A DNA stretch of 44,783 bases from Candidatus Avelusimicrobium luingense (GCA_900315845.1 OOHK01000003.1:1-44783), one strand, 5' to 3'. Positions 7,447 to 16,368 are shown, numbered from the stretch's first letter. Made by a program: numbers and translations. Notes: generated by a model not told the origin, from the sequence alone.

Positions 7447-8325
7447 ATGAAAACAGTAGGTATTATCGGAATTAACGGGATGGTCGGTCAAAAAATGTTG
7501 GCCGAATTACAAAAAGTAAAACAACTTTTTGAAATCAAAACTTTCGGACGAAATGATGAAATTCCCGCGCTGGATATTGCGGTATTATGCACCGACAATC
7601 CTGTCAGCCGCGAATTAGCCCCCGCACTCAAAAACCGCGTGAAATTTATCGTAGATATGTCGTCCGAATTTCGCATGACGGACGGCGTACCGCTTGTCAT
7701 TCCGGAAATTAACCCGCACGCCATTACCAAAGATACGCCGCTGATTGCCAGCCCCAACTGCACGACGACAGGCTTGGTGATGAGTTTGGCACCCTTAAAA
7801 CCATTTTACGATTTTGAAGAAGTATTTTTCTGTTCGTATCAAGCCATCAGCGGCGGCGGGAAAAAATTATTGGATGATTTCAATACGCCCGGTTCGTATT
7901 ACGAAAAAAATTGCGTACCGCTTATCGGCTCATTACTCCCCAACGGACACACGAGCGAGGAATTAAAAGGACTTTACGAAAGCCGCAAAATTTTGGAAAT
8001 TCCCCACTTAAAAGTATATTGTCATACCGTGCGCGTGGGGGTGGAAAACTGCCACTCGCTGGGCGTAAGCGTGAAGTTAAACAAAAAAGCCGATTTGGAA
8101 CAAATCAAAAATGCGTGGAATCAATTTCCTCATTTAACTTATTCCGCGGCCGTCGTTACCCCTAAAGAAGTCAGCGGCAAAGAAACCACATTTATCTGCC
8201 GCTTACGCAAAGATGTAGAAGAAGAAAACATCATTCATTATTTTATTACGTTTGATAATTTACTAAAAGGTGCTGCTATGAACGGTCGGCAAATTGTAGA
8301 ATTATTGTTGGAGCGTTTTGTATGA
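7447..8325 (+). CDS. asd: Aspartate-semialdehyde dehydrogenase
   Basis: Reduces aspartyl phosphate to aspartate semialdehyde with NADPH, supplying the DapA substrate. The 292-residue protein has an N-terminal Rossmann motif (GIIGINGMVGQKML), the nucleophilic cysteine in ASPNCTTTGLVMSLAPL, the SGGGKKLLDDF loop and the RVGVENCHS segment with the active-site histidine. It is shorter than the usual 330-370 residues, mainly through a compressed N-terminal domain. ArgC-type reductase is the closest alternative, but the operon context and GGGKKLLDDF fit Asd. It follows dapA by 7 nt with a GAGGT site and overlaps dapB by 4 nt. Confidence 0.9.
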   Translation: MKTVGIIGINGMVGQKMLAELQKVKQLFEIKTFGRNDEIPALDIAVLCTDNPVSRELAPALKNRVKFIVDMSSEFRMTDGVPLVIPEINPHAITKDTPLIASPNCTTTGLVMSLAPLKPFYDFEEVFFCSYQAISGGGKKLLDDFNTPGSYYEKNCVPLIGSLLPNGHTSEELKGLYESRKILEIPHLKVYCHTVRVGVENCHSLGVSVKLNKKADLEQIKNAWNQFPHLTYSAAVVTPKEVSGKETTFICRLRKDVEEENIIHYFITFDNLLKGAAMNGRQIVELLLERFV

Positions 8326-9011
8326 AGAACACCGAACCGAAAAAAGTACTTATCAACGGAGCCAACGGCAAAATGGGCCGCGCACTGGCGCGTTTAATCG
8401 GCGAGAACCCGCAACTGGGTTTAACAGTAAGTGCCACCCGTAGTGCCGGACAGGAAATCAATACCGATTTTGATATTGTCATTGATTTTTCAACTCCGCA
8501 AGGCGCTCAAGAAGCGTTTGCCCTTGCCAAATATCATCATAAACCCTTTTTAACAGGAACAACTAATTTACCGGCGACATTTTTATTTCAAATGCAACAG
8601 GAAGAAAAAATTCCGGTATTTTTTGCTCCAAACGTCAGTTTGAGTGTCTACTTTTTTACACAACTTGCCAAACAAGCCGCGCAAATGTATAACGGATATA
8701 ATCTGCGTGTGCACGAAATTCACCACATTCATAAAAAAGACGCTCCCAGCGGCACCGCCAAACGGTTAGCCGATGTGTTGAATTTTCCGACGGAGCAAGT
8801 AACTTATGAGCGTATCGGAGAAACAGTCGGTACGCACGAAATTCAATTTTCGTCCCCATTCGATGAAATCACCCTCACGCACAAAGCAACCAACCGCGAT
8901 TTATTTGCTAAATCAGCCTTAGAAATCGCGGCGTGGCTTGTAGCGCGCGAAGGCGGATTTTATACCATGTCGGACTATGCAAAATTCAAATTAAAGGAAC
9001 TTAAAAAATGA
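8322..9011 (+). CDS. dapB: 4-hydroxy-tetrahydrodipicolinate reductase
   Basis: NAD(P)H-dependent reduction of the DapA product to tetrahydrodipicolinate on the way to meso-DAP and lysine. The 229-residue protein begins with a dinucleotide-binding motif (INGANGKMGRAL) and has the diagnostic catalytic segment EIHHIHKKDAPSGTAKRLAD. DFSTP and TGTTNLP are further family blocks. Starts and stops overlap by 4 nt with both neighbours (ATGA), so translation is probably coupled along the operon. Confidence 0.94.
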   Translation: MKNTEPKKVLINGANGKMGRALARLIGENPQLGLTVSATRSAGQEINTDFDIVIDFSTPQGAQEAFALAKYHHKPFLTGTTNLPATFLFQMQQEEKIPVFFAPNVSLSVYFFTQLAKQAAQMYNGYNLRVHEIHHIHKKDAPSGTAKRLADVLNFPTEQVTYERIGETVGTHEIQFSSPFDEITLTHKATNRDLFAKSALEIAAWLVAREGGFYTMSDYAKFKLKELKK

Positions 9012-10423
9012 AAATTCATTTTATTGGAATCGGCGGAGTAGGCATGAGCGCGCTTGCGCAACTACACGCCATGGGTAACGACGAAGTAACCGGCTCGGAT
9101 CGGTTGATCAGCAAAGGATACACCGATATGGCCTTGTGGGATTATTTGAAAAAATTAGGCGTCAAATTATTCCCGCAAGACGGAAGCGGTATTGATGAAA
9201 AAACAGAACTTGTGATTTTGTCTTCCGCCATTGAAGAAGATAACCCCGAACTTCAAAAAGCGCGGGCGCTCAACATCCCCACCATGCACCGCTCGGAACT
9301 TTTAGCTAAACACGTAGCCACGCACCGCACGATTGCCGTTTCCGGCACGAGCGGCAAGAGTACCACCACCGCCATGGTATATGATATTTTAGCGTTTGCC
9401 GGGTTGCAACCGTCGGTGATTACGGGTGCGGCTATTTTATCGTTACAAAAAGAGCAGGGCGTTTTCGGAAATGTATATAAAGGAGATTCCGATTTGCTCG
9501 TCATTGAAGCCGACGAAAGCGATGGGTCTATCGTCAAATACAAACCGTATTTGGGGCTGTGTTTGAACTTACAAAAAGACCATAAAGAAATTGAAATTTT
9601 ACAAGGATATTTCAAAGCATTTATTTCGCATTGTAAAACGGCTATCGTCAATGCGGAAGAACCCAATTTGCAAGCGATTTCTTCGGGCGCAAAAACTTTT
9701 GGCATGTCCTACGGGGACATTCACCCCACGGAAATTAAAGTGGACGGTTTCGGTTCGGACTTTACCATTAAAGGCCAACCGTTCCGTTTGCAAGTGCCGG
9801 GGCTTCACAACGTGGCCAACGCTACCGCCGCAGTAGCCGCCGCATTAGAGTTAGGCGTAGATTTGGAAACGTGCGCTAAAGCCTTGCACAAATTCCAAGG
9901 AATTGCCCGCCGGTTTGCAAGTATCGGCAGTTATAACAAAATTGAAGTGGTGGACGATTTTGCGCACAACCCGCATAAACTCGCGGCTACTATTGCCGCC
10001 GCACACTTACGCGGCAAACGGGTACTTGCGTTTTATCAACCGCACGCGTTCACTTCCATTAAATTATTAACAAATGAATTTGTGGAAAGTTTCGCGCGCT
10101 CCATCGGCCCCAATGACCACTTGTGGTTAACCGAAGTATATTATCCGGGCGGAACAATCCCGCCGGGTGTTTCGTGCCGTACTGTTTATGAAGGATTAAA
10201 AGCACGCGGCGTGAACGTAAGTTACGACGGGTGCCGCGAACATTTGCTGGCCGAAATGGCGGCCGCCGCAAAGCCGGGCGACATTATGCTGGTACTCGGC
10301 GCGCGCGATCCGACACTGACGGACTTTGCCCGCAAATTACTTGCGGCTTTGAAAGAACATCAACCGTCATCCGCGTGCAAAAACTGCATGCTCGGAAATT
10401 GTTGTATGGCCTTTAGCAAATAG
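9008..10423 (+). CDS. murC: Divergent MurC-like Mur ligase with Cys-rich tail
   Basis: A 471-residue Mur ligase of the MurC/Mpl branch, which joins UDP-MurNAc to L-alanine (MurC) or a recycled peptide (Mpl). The N-terminal domain starts with the MurC hallmark FIGIGGVGMSALA. The ATP loop is GTSGKSTTT (about 113-121) where MurC normally has GTHGKTTT; VIEADESDGS and NLQKDHKEIE follow. The C-terminal domain has DDFAHNPHK and QPHAFTS in place of the usual DDYGHHPxE and QPHRYTR. The protein ends with four cysteines (C457, C460, C465, C466; C-x2-C-x4-CC). Coupled to dapB by a 4-nt overlap. It may be the cell's only MurC or a specialised ligase, so the symbol is tentative. Confidence 0.72.
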   Translation: MKIHFIGIGGVGMSALAQLHAMGNDEVTGSDRLISKGYTDMALWDYLKKLGVKLFPQDGSGIDEKTELVILSSAIEEDNPELQKARALNIPTMHRSELLAKHVATHRTIAVSGTSGKSTTTAMVYDILAFAGLQPSVITGAAILSLQKEQGVFGNVYKGDSDLLVIEADESDGSIVKYKPYLGLCLNLQKDHKEIEILQGYFKAFISHCKTAIVNAEEPNLQAISSGAKTFGMSYGDIHPTEIKVDGFGSDFTIKGQPFRLQVPGLHNVANATAAVAAALELGVDLETCAKALHKFQGIARRFASIGSYNKIEVVDDFAHNPHKLAATIAAAHLRGKRVLAFYQPHAFTSIKLLTNEFVESFARSIGPNDHLWLTEVYYPGGTIPPGVSCRTVYEGLKARGVNVSYDGCREHLLAEMAAAAKPGDIMLVLGARDPTLTDFARKLLAALKEHQPSSACKNCMLGNCCMAFSK

Positions 10424-10440
10424 TATTGGAAACAACAAAA

Positions 10441-10474
10441 AAACCGCCCCGCTTATACAAAAGCGGGGCGGTTT
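10441..10474. terminator. Bidirectional intrinsic terminator
   Basis: A 14-bp stem (AAACCGCCCCGCTT at 10441-10454 with 10461-10474) and 6-nt loop. It closes the DAP operon and, on the other strand, pilin 1. Confidence 0.9.
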
Positions 10475-10489
10475 AGTTTTAGCGAAAAA

Positions 10490-11038
10490 CTATTTCATTT
10501 CGTAATAGCGTGCGCTCCACTGCGTTAACTTCAAATCATTGGTACCCCATACTTTCGTGCAAAAACTTCCGGCGGTACTTACATAGTTGGTGCGTTCTAC
10601 ACAATAAATTTTCTGATCCAGGGTATTGGTAGGATCTACATGCACAAAGATAAACCCGGCACCCAAATAAGGCCCCGTTTTGAAAAATGCCGAACTCAAT
10701 ACAAAACTATTAGCGGCATTGTTAATACTTAACTCCATATTTTCGTTGGTGCGTATAGCATCCGATGACAACGTACTTACACCAACGACAGGGGAGGTGG
10801 TGCTTTGCAAATTATCAAAGCCAAGAGATAATTCTTCAAAAGAATTAGCATACGTTCCGTTGGCCATATGGTAGGCTTCTTGGGCAGTAGCCAAACTTCT
10901 TACCGAAGTAAAAAGTTGTGCCGCGCGGCTTTTCCAAACCGCTTTTTGGTATTGCGGTAAGGCGACGGCTGATAAAATACCGATAATAAGAACAACGACT
11001 AATAATTCAATAAGCGTGAATGCCTGATTATTTTTCAT
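10490..11038 (-). CDS. Type IV pilin-like protein (pilin 1)
   Basis: A 182-residue prepilin. A short leader MKNNQA precedes the processing site and the helix [18 protein letters not shown], with Glu5 of the mature form present. [14 protein letters not shown] completes the conserved module. Position -1 is Ala, not the usual Gly. The C-terminal domain (EAYHMANGTYANSFEELSLGF..., with a CVERTNY...SFCTKV cysteine pair) is distinctive. AAGGAG precedes the ATG, and a TATACT box (minus 11083-11078) suggests its own promoter. No assembly genes are nearby. Major pilin, minor pilin or type II pseudopilin cannot be told apart from sequence. Confidence 0.88.
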   Translation of the reverse strand: MKNNQAFTLIELLVVVLIIGILSAVALPQYQKAVWKSRAAQLFTSVRSLATAQEAYHMANGTYANSFEELSLGFDNLQSTTSPVVGVSTLSSDAIRTNENMELSINNAANSFVLSSAFFKTGPYLGAGFIFVHVDPTNTLDQKIYCVERTNYVSTAGSFCTKVWGTNDLKLTQWSARYYEMK

Positions 11039-11121
11039 ATCCGGGCTCCTTTTTATAAGTAGGGATATCCTTTAACAAGTATAGCAAAAACGAATCAAAA
11101 CATTTGCGTTTCTTTTATGAC

Positions 11122-12510
11122 TTATTTTTTGGAAGAAGAAGTGCGGTCTTTGAAAATGCGTGCGTCCACCAAGCGCTTAAACACACGGCCGCGGTCTTCA
11201 AAACTTTTGAATTGGTCGAACGAAGCGCACGCCGGAGAGAGTAGCACAATATCGCCTTTTTGCGCGTTTTTCATGGCGGCGTCCACGGCGTTTTCCAACG
11301 TTTCGCAACGCACCACCGGATAGCCGTTTAGTTCGCGCTCGATTTTATCCATCGCTTCGCCGATAGTTAACACGCGCTTGCAGTAATCTTTCAAATAGGG
11401 TAACAGAATTTCATACGAAGCGCCTTTATCGCGCCCGCCTAAAATCAGCCAGATATTATTACACTTATCAAAACTTTTTAAGGCGGTAATCGTAGAATCT
11501 AAATTGGTGGCTTTGGAATCATTAACATACACAACACCGCGGTGATACGCAAATTGCTCAATGCGGTGTTCCATCGCCTTAAAATTATCAAACACGCGTT
11601 GTATCGTATCCGACATGACGCCCGCACTTAAAGCCATCAGCGCAGCCGCCATGGCATTTTCTATATTGTGCATGCCTTTTAATTGCGGAGGACGCAGTTG
11701 TTGCCCTTCGCTGAAAATCAGTTCATCTCCGTCAAAAAACACATTGGTTTTAAGCAAATGTTTGGGATAGGTGGAAAAGGCAAGCACCCGGCTTTTGGCT
11801 TTTTCGGCCAGTTCGGCACACGACACATCCGCCCCGTTGACCACAAAAATATCATTAGAGCGTTGATTCTTGCAGATTTTGCCTTTGGCTTTGATATAGT
11901 TGCGCATGCCGCCATGATGTTCCAAATGATCCGGCGTAATGTTTAATAAACACGCCACATGCGGACGGAAATAGGTACTATCTTCTAATTGGTAACTGGA
12001 AACTTCTACCACAATATCATCACCGGGTTGTACTTTATCCGCGATATGAGAAATCGGGTTGCCGATATTGCCGCAAACAAACACATTGCGCTTGGGCAAT
12101 TTTTCGGCGGCATCTGCCTTCAAAATTTCACCGAGCAATGCCGTTGTAGTTGTTTTCCCGTTGGTACCGGTAACGGCAAACACGCGTACTTTTTTAGGCA
12201 TAAAGGCAATCGCCACTTCCAACTCGCTAAATACCGGAATTTGGCGTTTGCGGGCTTCTAAAAGTACCGGGGAATGCGGCGACATGCCGGGGCTTTTTAT
12301 CCAAAAATCACAGGCAAATAATTTTTCGCTGTGCCCGCCGGTCTCCACTTCTATACCGGGAGAAAAAGTTTTAACGTGCGCCACAGGGGCATCTTCGCTA
12401 ATTAACACCGGGATATGATGCGCGGCAAGCAGTTCGGCTACCGCACGCCCGCTTTTACCCAAACCGAGCACCCCCGCTTTTTTATGTTGCCATACGGCTA
12501 ATTTAAACAT
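11122..12510 (-). CDS. murD: UDP-N-acetylmuramoyl-L-alanine--D-glutamate ligase
   Basis: Adds D-glutamate to UDP-MurNAc-L-Ala in the cytoplasm. The 462-residue protein has the N-terminal GLGKSGRAVAELL motif, the ATP loop VTGTNGKTTTTAL, NITPDHLEHHGG, MEHRIEQFAYHRGVVYVNDSKATN (the MurD-type catalytic block) and LSPACASFDQFKSFEDRGRVFK at the C-terminus, all diagnostic. The start has GGGAG upstream and overlaps the murE stop by 8 nt, so it is coupled to murE. Third gene of a tilS-murE-murD minus-strand set. Confidence 0.95.
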   Translation of the reverse strand: MFKLAVWQHKKAGVLGLGKSGRAVAELLAAHHIPVLISEDAPVAHVKTFSPGIEVETGGHSEKLFACDFWIKSPGMSPHSPVLLEARKRQIPVFSELEVAIAFMPKKVRVFAVTGTNGKTTTTALLGEILKADAAEKLPKRNVFVCGNIGNPISHIADKVQPGDDIVVEVSSYQLEDSTYFRPHVACLLNITPDHLEHHGGMRNYIKAKGKICKNQRSNDIFVVNGADVSCAELAEKAKSRVLAFSTYPKHLLKTNVFFDGDELIFSEGQQLRPPQLKGMHNIENAMAAALMALSAGVMSDTIQRVFDNFKAMEHRIEQFAYHRGVVYVNDSKATNLDSTITALKSFDKCNNIWLILGGRDKGASYEILLPYLKDYCKRVLTIGEAMDKIERELNGYPVVRCETLENAVDAAMKNAQKGDIVLLSPACASFDQFKSFEDRGRVFKRLVDARIFKDRTSSSKK

Positions 12511-13951
12511 ATTTTTTCTCCCGCAAAAAATCTAAAATTTCTTCTTGATCGGAAAAGTGCTTTTTCTCCGTTCCGACCAGTTGGTAATTTTCATGCCCCT
12601 TTCCCGCCACAATGACGATATCATCTTTATGTGCAGCCGTTAATGCGCGGCGGATGGCCTCGGCACGGTCGGGAACGATTTCATAATTGGTGCAACCTTG
12701 CATACCCGCTAAAATATCATTAAAAATCTGTTTTGGATCTTCGCAACGCGGGTTATCGTTTGTCAGAAAAACGTAATCGGCATTGGTACAAGCGGTTTTA
12801 CCCATTAAAGGGCGTTTGGTTCTATCACGCTGTCCGCCACACCCGAACACTAAAAACACTTTGCCTTTTTGAAAGGGTTTAATCGTGGCAAAAGCACGTT
12901 GCAATGATTCATCGGTATAAGCAAAATCTACAAACGCAAAAAAATCTTGCTTGCCGGCAATTCGTTCCATCCGTCCCGGCACTCCGGGCAGTGCGGCCAG
13001 CCCTTTCAAAATTACTTCTTCCGGTATATTGTTGGCAACCGCCGCGGCCCAAGCGGCCAGCGCATTATAAACATTGTGCTTTCCTAATAAATTGATACGT
13101 GCTTTGTGGCCGTTAACTTCAAATTCCGTATGCGTTAAAAACTCGCGGATATTCGTTGCACGGAAATCGGCTGCGTTTTCTTGCGCAAAAGTAATCACGC
13201 GCACGCGGCCTTGCAACATATCGGCTAATTTTTGTCCGTACGGATCATCTATATTGATAATAGCGGCCCGGTGTGGTTTAGGGTTATTGGTATCGGCGAT
13301 ATTTTCAAACAGTTTTACTTTGGCCTTGAAATAGTTTTCAAACGTTTGGTGAAAATCTAAATGGTCGCGTTGCAAATTGGTAAAGATAGCGGTATCGTAC
13401 CAAATATGCCGTACCCGCTGGAGTTCCAACGCATGGGAAGACACTTCCATCACAACGTTTTGGCAATTTTCCGCTTTCATTTGCGCCAGCAATTTGAATA
13501 ATACTAATGCGGCGGGTGTGGTGTTGGGCGCGTCGCAAATTTTGCGTCCCGCAATGCGGTAACTAACCGTTCCCAACGCACCGACCTTACGTCCGGCTTG
13601 TGTTAAAATACTTTCCAAAAGATACGCAATTGACGTCTTACCTTTTGTGCCGGTTACGCCGATCATTCCCAAAGAATCCGACGGACGGCCGTAAAATTCA
13701 TAAGCGGCATCGGCCATATCTTTATCTATATCGTGCGAGAGCAAAAACGGAACAGATAACGCTTGCTCTTGTGCGGAAACAATAAGAGCGGCCCCGTTTT
13801 GAACGGCTTGTGCAATAAAGCGGTTACCGTCCACATTAGCCCCTTTGAGCGCAAAAAAGACAAACCCCGGCTCAACTTCTTGCGAGCGGAAAGTAAGCCC
13901 TGTAATTTTGATACCCAATTTACGGGATTCTTCTAACACGATACTAGCCAT
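12503..13951 (-). CDS. murE: UDP-MurNAc-L-Ala-D-Glu--meso-DAP ligase
   Basis: Adds the third stem residue. The 482-residue protein has the ATP loop GVTGTKGKTSIAYLLES, the substrate block DAPNTTPAALVLFKLL, TNLQRDHLDFHQTFENYF, GVPGRMERI and the specificity motif DNPR in LTNDNPRCEDP. DNPR is the signature of meso-DAP-adding MurE, and it agrees with the DAP operon 2 kb away. It lies 12 nt after the tilS stop and overlaps murD. No ribosome-binding site is obvious before the ATG. Confidence 0.95.
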   Translation of the reverse strand: MASIVLEESRKLGIKITGLTFRSQEVEPGFVFFALKGANVDGNRFIAQAVQNGAALIVSAQEQALSVPFLLSHDIDKDMADAAYEFYGRPSDSLGMIGVTGTKGKTSIAYLLESILTQAGRKVGALGTVSYRIAGRKICDAPNTTPAALVLFKLLAQMKAENCQNVVMEVSSHALELQRVRHIWYDTAIFTNLQRDHLDFHQTFENYFKAKVKLFENIADTNNPKPHRAAIINIDDPYGQKLADMLQGRVRVITFAQENAADFRATNIREFLTHTEFEVNGHKARINLLGKHNVYNALAAWAAAVANNIPEEVILKGLAALPGVPGRMERIAGKQDFFAFVDFAYTDESLQRAFATIKPFQKGKVFLVFGCGGQRDRTKRPLMGKTACTNADYVFLTNDNPRCEDPKQIFNDILAGMQGCTNYEIVPDRAEAIRRALTAAHKDDIVIVAGKGHENYQLVGTEKKHFSDQEEILDFLREKKYV

Positions 13952-13963
13952 ATTTATATGGTA

Positions 13964-14686
13964 TCAAATTAGGCGGGCAATTTCCTGAGCCATTTGCGCT
14001 AAATGCTGTTTGATTTGCGGTTGCTTGGTTTCCAACAACGGCAGTAACGTACCGCGCACCCAGTTGCGGGTGAATTTATCATCAAAGTTGGTTTGGTCGG
14101 TAACATAGGAAAGACCATTCTGTTTAACATAGGTTTCCGTTTCTTCGCGCGTGATACAGAGCAAAGGCCGGACGATTTCTACCGACGAAGTTAACGGACG
14201 GCGCACCGGAATTCCCGTTAGCCCTTTGGCTTTCGTGCCGCGCAAGAGATTAAGCAAAATGGTTTCAACGTGATCGTCCAAATGGTGACCCAGCGCCAGT
14301 TTGGTGGCCCCCCATTTGCGAGCCACTTGCGACAATTTTTGATAACGCGCTTTACGCGCGGCGTGTTCGGGGGACAAATTATACTCACGTGCAATTTTTT
14401 TCACATCGGCTTTTTCTACAAAAAATTCAATGTGATGGGCGGCGCAAAACTGTTTACAAAAGGCGGCATCTGCCGTAGCCGCGCGCCCGCGCAAGCCGTG
14501 ATTGATGTGCACAGCCGCTAACCGGAAATGTTTTTCGCGGGACAGATAATTCAAAAAATGCAACAGGCAAACAGAGTCCGCCCCGCCGCTAAAGCCGACG
14601 AGAACCGCATCTTTTTGGTTGATAAGCCGTGCACAAAAAGCACGCATTTTGGGCAATACAGATGCATTAAAACTTTTTTTTGTCAT
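13964..14686 (-). CDS. tilS: tRNA(Ile)-lysidine synthase (short form)
   Basis: Modifies C34 of tRNA-Ile(CAU) to lysidine so that it reads AUA. The PP-loop motif VGFSGGADSVCLLHFL, the HINHGLRG block and GHHLDDHVETILLNLLRG are diagnostic of TilS. From the ATG at 14686 the product has only 240 residues, the catalytic N-terminal domain with a short tail, against about 430 in E. coli; short versions exist in other phyla. The frame runs on upstream to 15088 but there it is antisense to the response-regulator gene. No clear ribosome-binding site; a TTATAC box lies 8 nt before the ATG. Confidence 0.9.
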   Translation of the reverse strand: MTKKSFNASVLPKMRAFCARLINQKDAVLVGFSGGADSVCLLHFLNYLSREKHFRLAAVHINHGLRGRAATADAAFCKQFCAAHHIEFFVEKADVKKIAREYNLSPEHAARKARYQKLSQVARKWGATKLALGHHLDDHVETILLNLLRGTKAKGLTGIPVRRPLTSSVEIVRPLLCITREETETYVKQNGLSYVTDQTNFDDKFTRNWVRGTLLPLLETKQPQIKQHLAQMAQEIARLI

Positions 14687-14732
14687 ATAAAAAAGTATAA
14701 TAAATAATAAGAGAACAAAGGAAACGAAAACT

Positions 14733-15098
14733 ATGAAAAAGAAAATTTTAATTGTGGAAGATGAACCCGCTATCGTAGAACTCCTACGCATTGTGTTGGT
14801 ACGCGCCGGGTATGATGTATATACCTGCCAAAGCGGACGTGACGCTATTGCCATGATGAAACAAGTCATGCCGCATTTAGTGATTTTAGATGTAATGCTC
14901 CCCGGATTAGACGGTGCGAGCATTGTGCGCATTATGCACGAAGACGAAATTTTATCGTCCACTCCGGTTATTGTGTCGTCAGCCTTGTTGGAATCGGAAA
15001 AAATGTTCATGCCGTATCCGCAAGTTAAAGGCTTTTGCGCCAAACCGTTTGTGCTGAAAGACTTTATTGCCAAAGTCAAACGCGCCATCGGCGACTAA
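14733..15098 (+). CDS. Single-domain response regulator (CheY-like)
   Basis: A 121-residue receiver domain without an output domain. The acidic pocket E9-D10-E11, phospho-acceptor D53 in LVILDVMLPGLDG, Ser82/83 in the Thr/Ser position and K104-P105 are all present, so it should be phosphorylated by a histidine kinase encoded elsewhere. Possible roles include pilus or motility control by protein-protein contact; nothing local decides this. AAAGGAAA precedes the ATG, with GTATAAT near 14694-14700 as a -10, and an intrinsic terminator follows, so it is a single-gene unit divergent from tilS. Confidence 0.92.
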   Translation: MKKKILIVEDEPAIVELLRIVLVRAGYDVYTCQSGRDAIAMMKQVMPHLVILDVMLPGLDGASIVRIMHEDEILSSTPVIVSSALLESEKMFMPYPQVKGFCAKPFVLKDFIAKVKRAIGD

Positions 15099-15121
15099 AA
15101 CTAATCTTTACTTAAAAAAAG

Positions 15122-15146
15122 CCCGCGAGTTTTTCGCGGGTTTTTT
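15122..15146 (+). terminator. Intrinsic terminator of the response-regulator gene
   Basis: Stem CCCGCGA/TCGCGGG (15122-15128, 15134-15140), loop GTTTT, then a run of six T. Confidence 0.9.
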
Positions 15147-15186
15147 GTTGTTATTGTCGTAAATTTACAGGCTTACTAAATCGCTC

Positions 15187-15214
15187 TTGACAAATCAAAA
15201 AAAAAAACGATAAT
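15187..15214 (+). promoter_or_regulatory. Probable promoter of pilin 2
   Basis: A consensus -35 TTGACA (15187-15192), a 16-nt A-rich spacer and GATAAT (15209-15214), about 30 nt before the ribosome-binding site of the pilin gene. The 11-A run in the spacer could vary in length by slippage and so change promoter strength. Confidence 0.6.
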
Positions 15215-15250
15215 AAAGGGACGGTAAAAAACAACAAAGGAGCAAACAAT

Positions 15251-15769
15251 ATGAAGAACAAACAAGCATTTACGCTTATTGAACTATTAGTAGTTGTTTT
15301 GATTATCGGCATTTTAGCCGGTGTGGCCTTGCCGCAATACCAAAAAGCAGTATGCAAAAGCCGAGCAACGGAAGCCATGAATATGGTGCGCGCTATTGCC
15401 AATGCACAAGAAGTGTATTTTATGGCCACCGGCGATTATACAAACGATATCAATGAATTAGATATAGAAATTTCAAGCAATCTCATAGGAACGTGGCCCA
15501 ACCCCTTATTTGAAAACAAATATTCCTATGCCTGCTTTGAAAAACGTGCTTGCGGGGCTATAGCATCCAGCCCAAATCTTCCCGCTTTTGAAATTGATTT
15601 AGAAAATAAGGGAAATTATGGAAATTCCGGAAAGTTTTATTGCCACGTCGCAGATGCTATTCACAAAAACAATCTGGCCAAACAAATCTGCCAAAGTTTA
15701 GGTAGAGAAGACATCGCTTTCGGGCAACAATACGGATTCAATGCCGGAAAGTATTTTATCTTAAACTAA
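15251..15769 (+). CDS. Type IV pilin-like protein (pilin 2)
   Basis: A 172-residue prepilin starting MKNKQA before [18 protein letters not shown], with Glu5 present and Ala at -1. [20 protein letters not shown] follows. The C-terminal domain has the family's YFMATGDYTNDINELDIEIS segment and several cysteines (for example CFEKRACGA and FYCHVADA). Its first 45 coding bases of the conserved module differ at a single position from pilin 3, while the 3' halves are unrelated. AAAGGAG supports the start, and a good promoter precedes it. It ends 2 nt from the convergent birA stop with no terminator between. Confidence 0.88.
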   Translation: MKNKQAFTLIELLVVVLIIGILAGVALPQYQKAVCKSRATEAMNMVRAIANAQEVYFMATGDYTNDINELDIEISSNLIGTWPNPLFENKYSYACFEKRACGAIASSPNLPAFEIDLENKGNYGNSGKFYCHVADAIHKNNLAKQICQSLGREDIAFGQQYGFNAGKYFILN

Positions 15770-15771
15770 TT

Positions 15772-16359
15772 TTACCGCACCGAAGCCAGCCAACACGCAT
15801 ATTCGCGCCAGAAATTTTCTAAAAGTTCTTCCAAGAAAATTTCTTTAAGGACTTCTTCGCCCACCAGTTGTTTAACGCTGACCGCACTGTCTTTTAACGA
15901 AGCGGGCAAGCGGTTGTTGACGTTCACTCCAACGCCCACCAACATCCAGTGATCGGCACATTCTCCGGCGGAAGTTTCTATTAAAATACCGCAAATCTTT
16001 TTCCATTTGCGGGCCGCATTATCCCACACGAGCACATCGTTGGGCTCTTTAATTTTCGTTTTGAAACCAAACATGTCCGTTAAAGTTTGGGCGACGGCCT
16101 CGCCGACGCGCACGCTGAGTGACGCATTACACGCGGCAGGTTTTTGCGGACGCAAAATCAAAGTGAAATATACCCCGCCCTCGCCGGAGTCAAAACTCCG
16201 TTCATACCGGCCGCGTCCCGCTGTTTGGCTGCAGGAAAGCACCATCGTGCCTTCCGGCTCGCCGGACAAAGCAAGTTCTTTGGCTAAATTTTGCGTGCTG
16301 TCTATACTTTCCAGCCCGATCACTTTTGTTACTGATTGTACGGTTAATGTATCTTGCAT
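15772..16359 (-). CDS. birA: Biotin--[acetyl-CoA-carboxylase] ligase
   Basis: Activates biotin with ATP and attaches it to the carrier-protein lysine. The 195-residue product has the biotinyl-adenylate loop AGRGRYERSF, GGVYFTLILRP, the IKEPNDVLV substrate segment (KWPNDV in most members), KICGILIET and GVGVNVNN. It lacks the N-terminal winged-helix domain of repressor-type BirA, so it should be a ligase only. It lies 9 nt downstream of uvrB with AAGGAAG before the ATG, implying co-transcription. Confidence 0.93.
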   Translation of the reverse strand: MQDTLTVQSVTKVIGLESIDSTQNLAKELALSGEPEGTMVLSCSQTAGRGRYERSFDSGEGGVYFTLILRPQKPAACNASLSVRVGEAVAQTLTDMFGFKTKIKEPNDVLVWDNAARKWKKICGILIETSAGECADHWMLVGVGVNVNNRLPASLKDSAVSVKQLVGEEVLKEIFLEELLENFWREYACWLASVR

Positions 16360-16368
16360 AAATCTTCC

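Noticed and set aside
14687-15088. N-terminal extension of TilS to a 374-residue protein
   Set aside because: The extension is the antisense of the response-regulator gene; the ATG at 14686 gives a normal TilS start just before the PP-loop.
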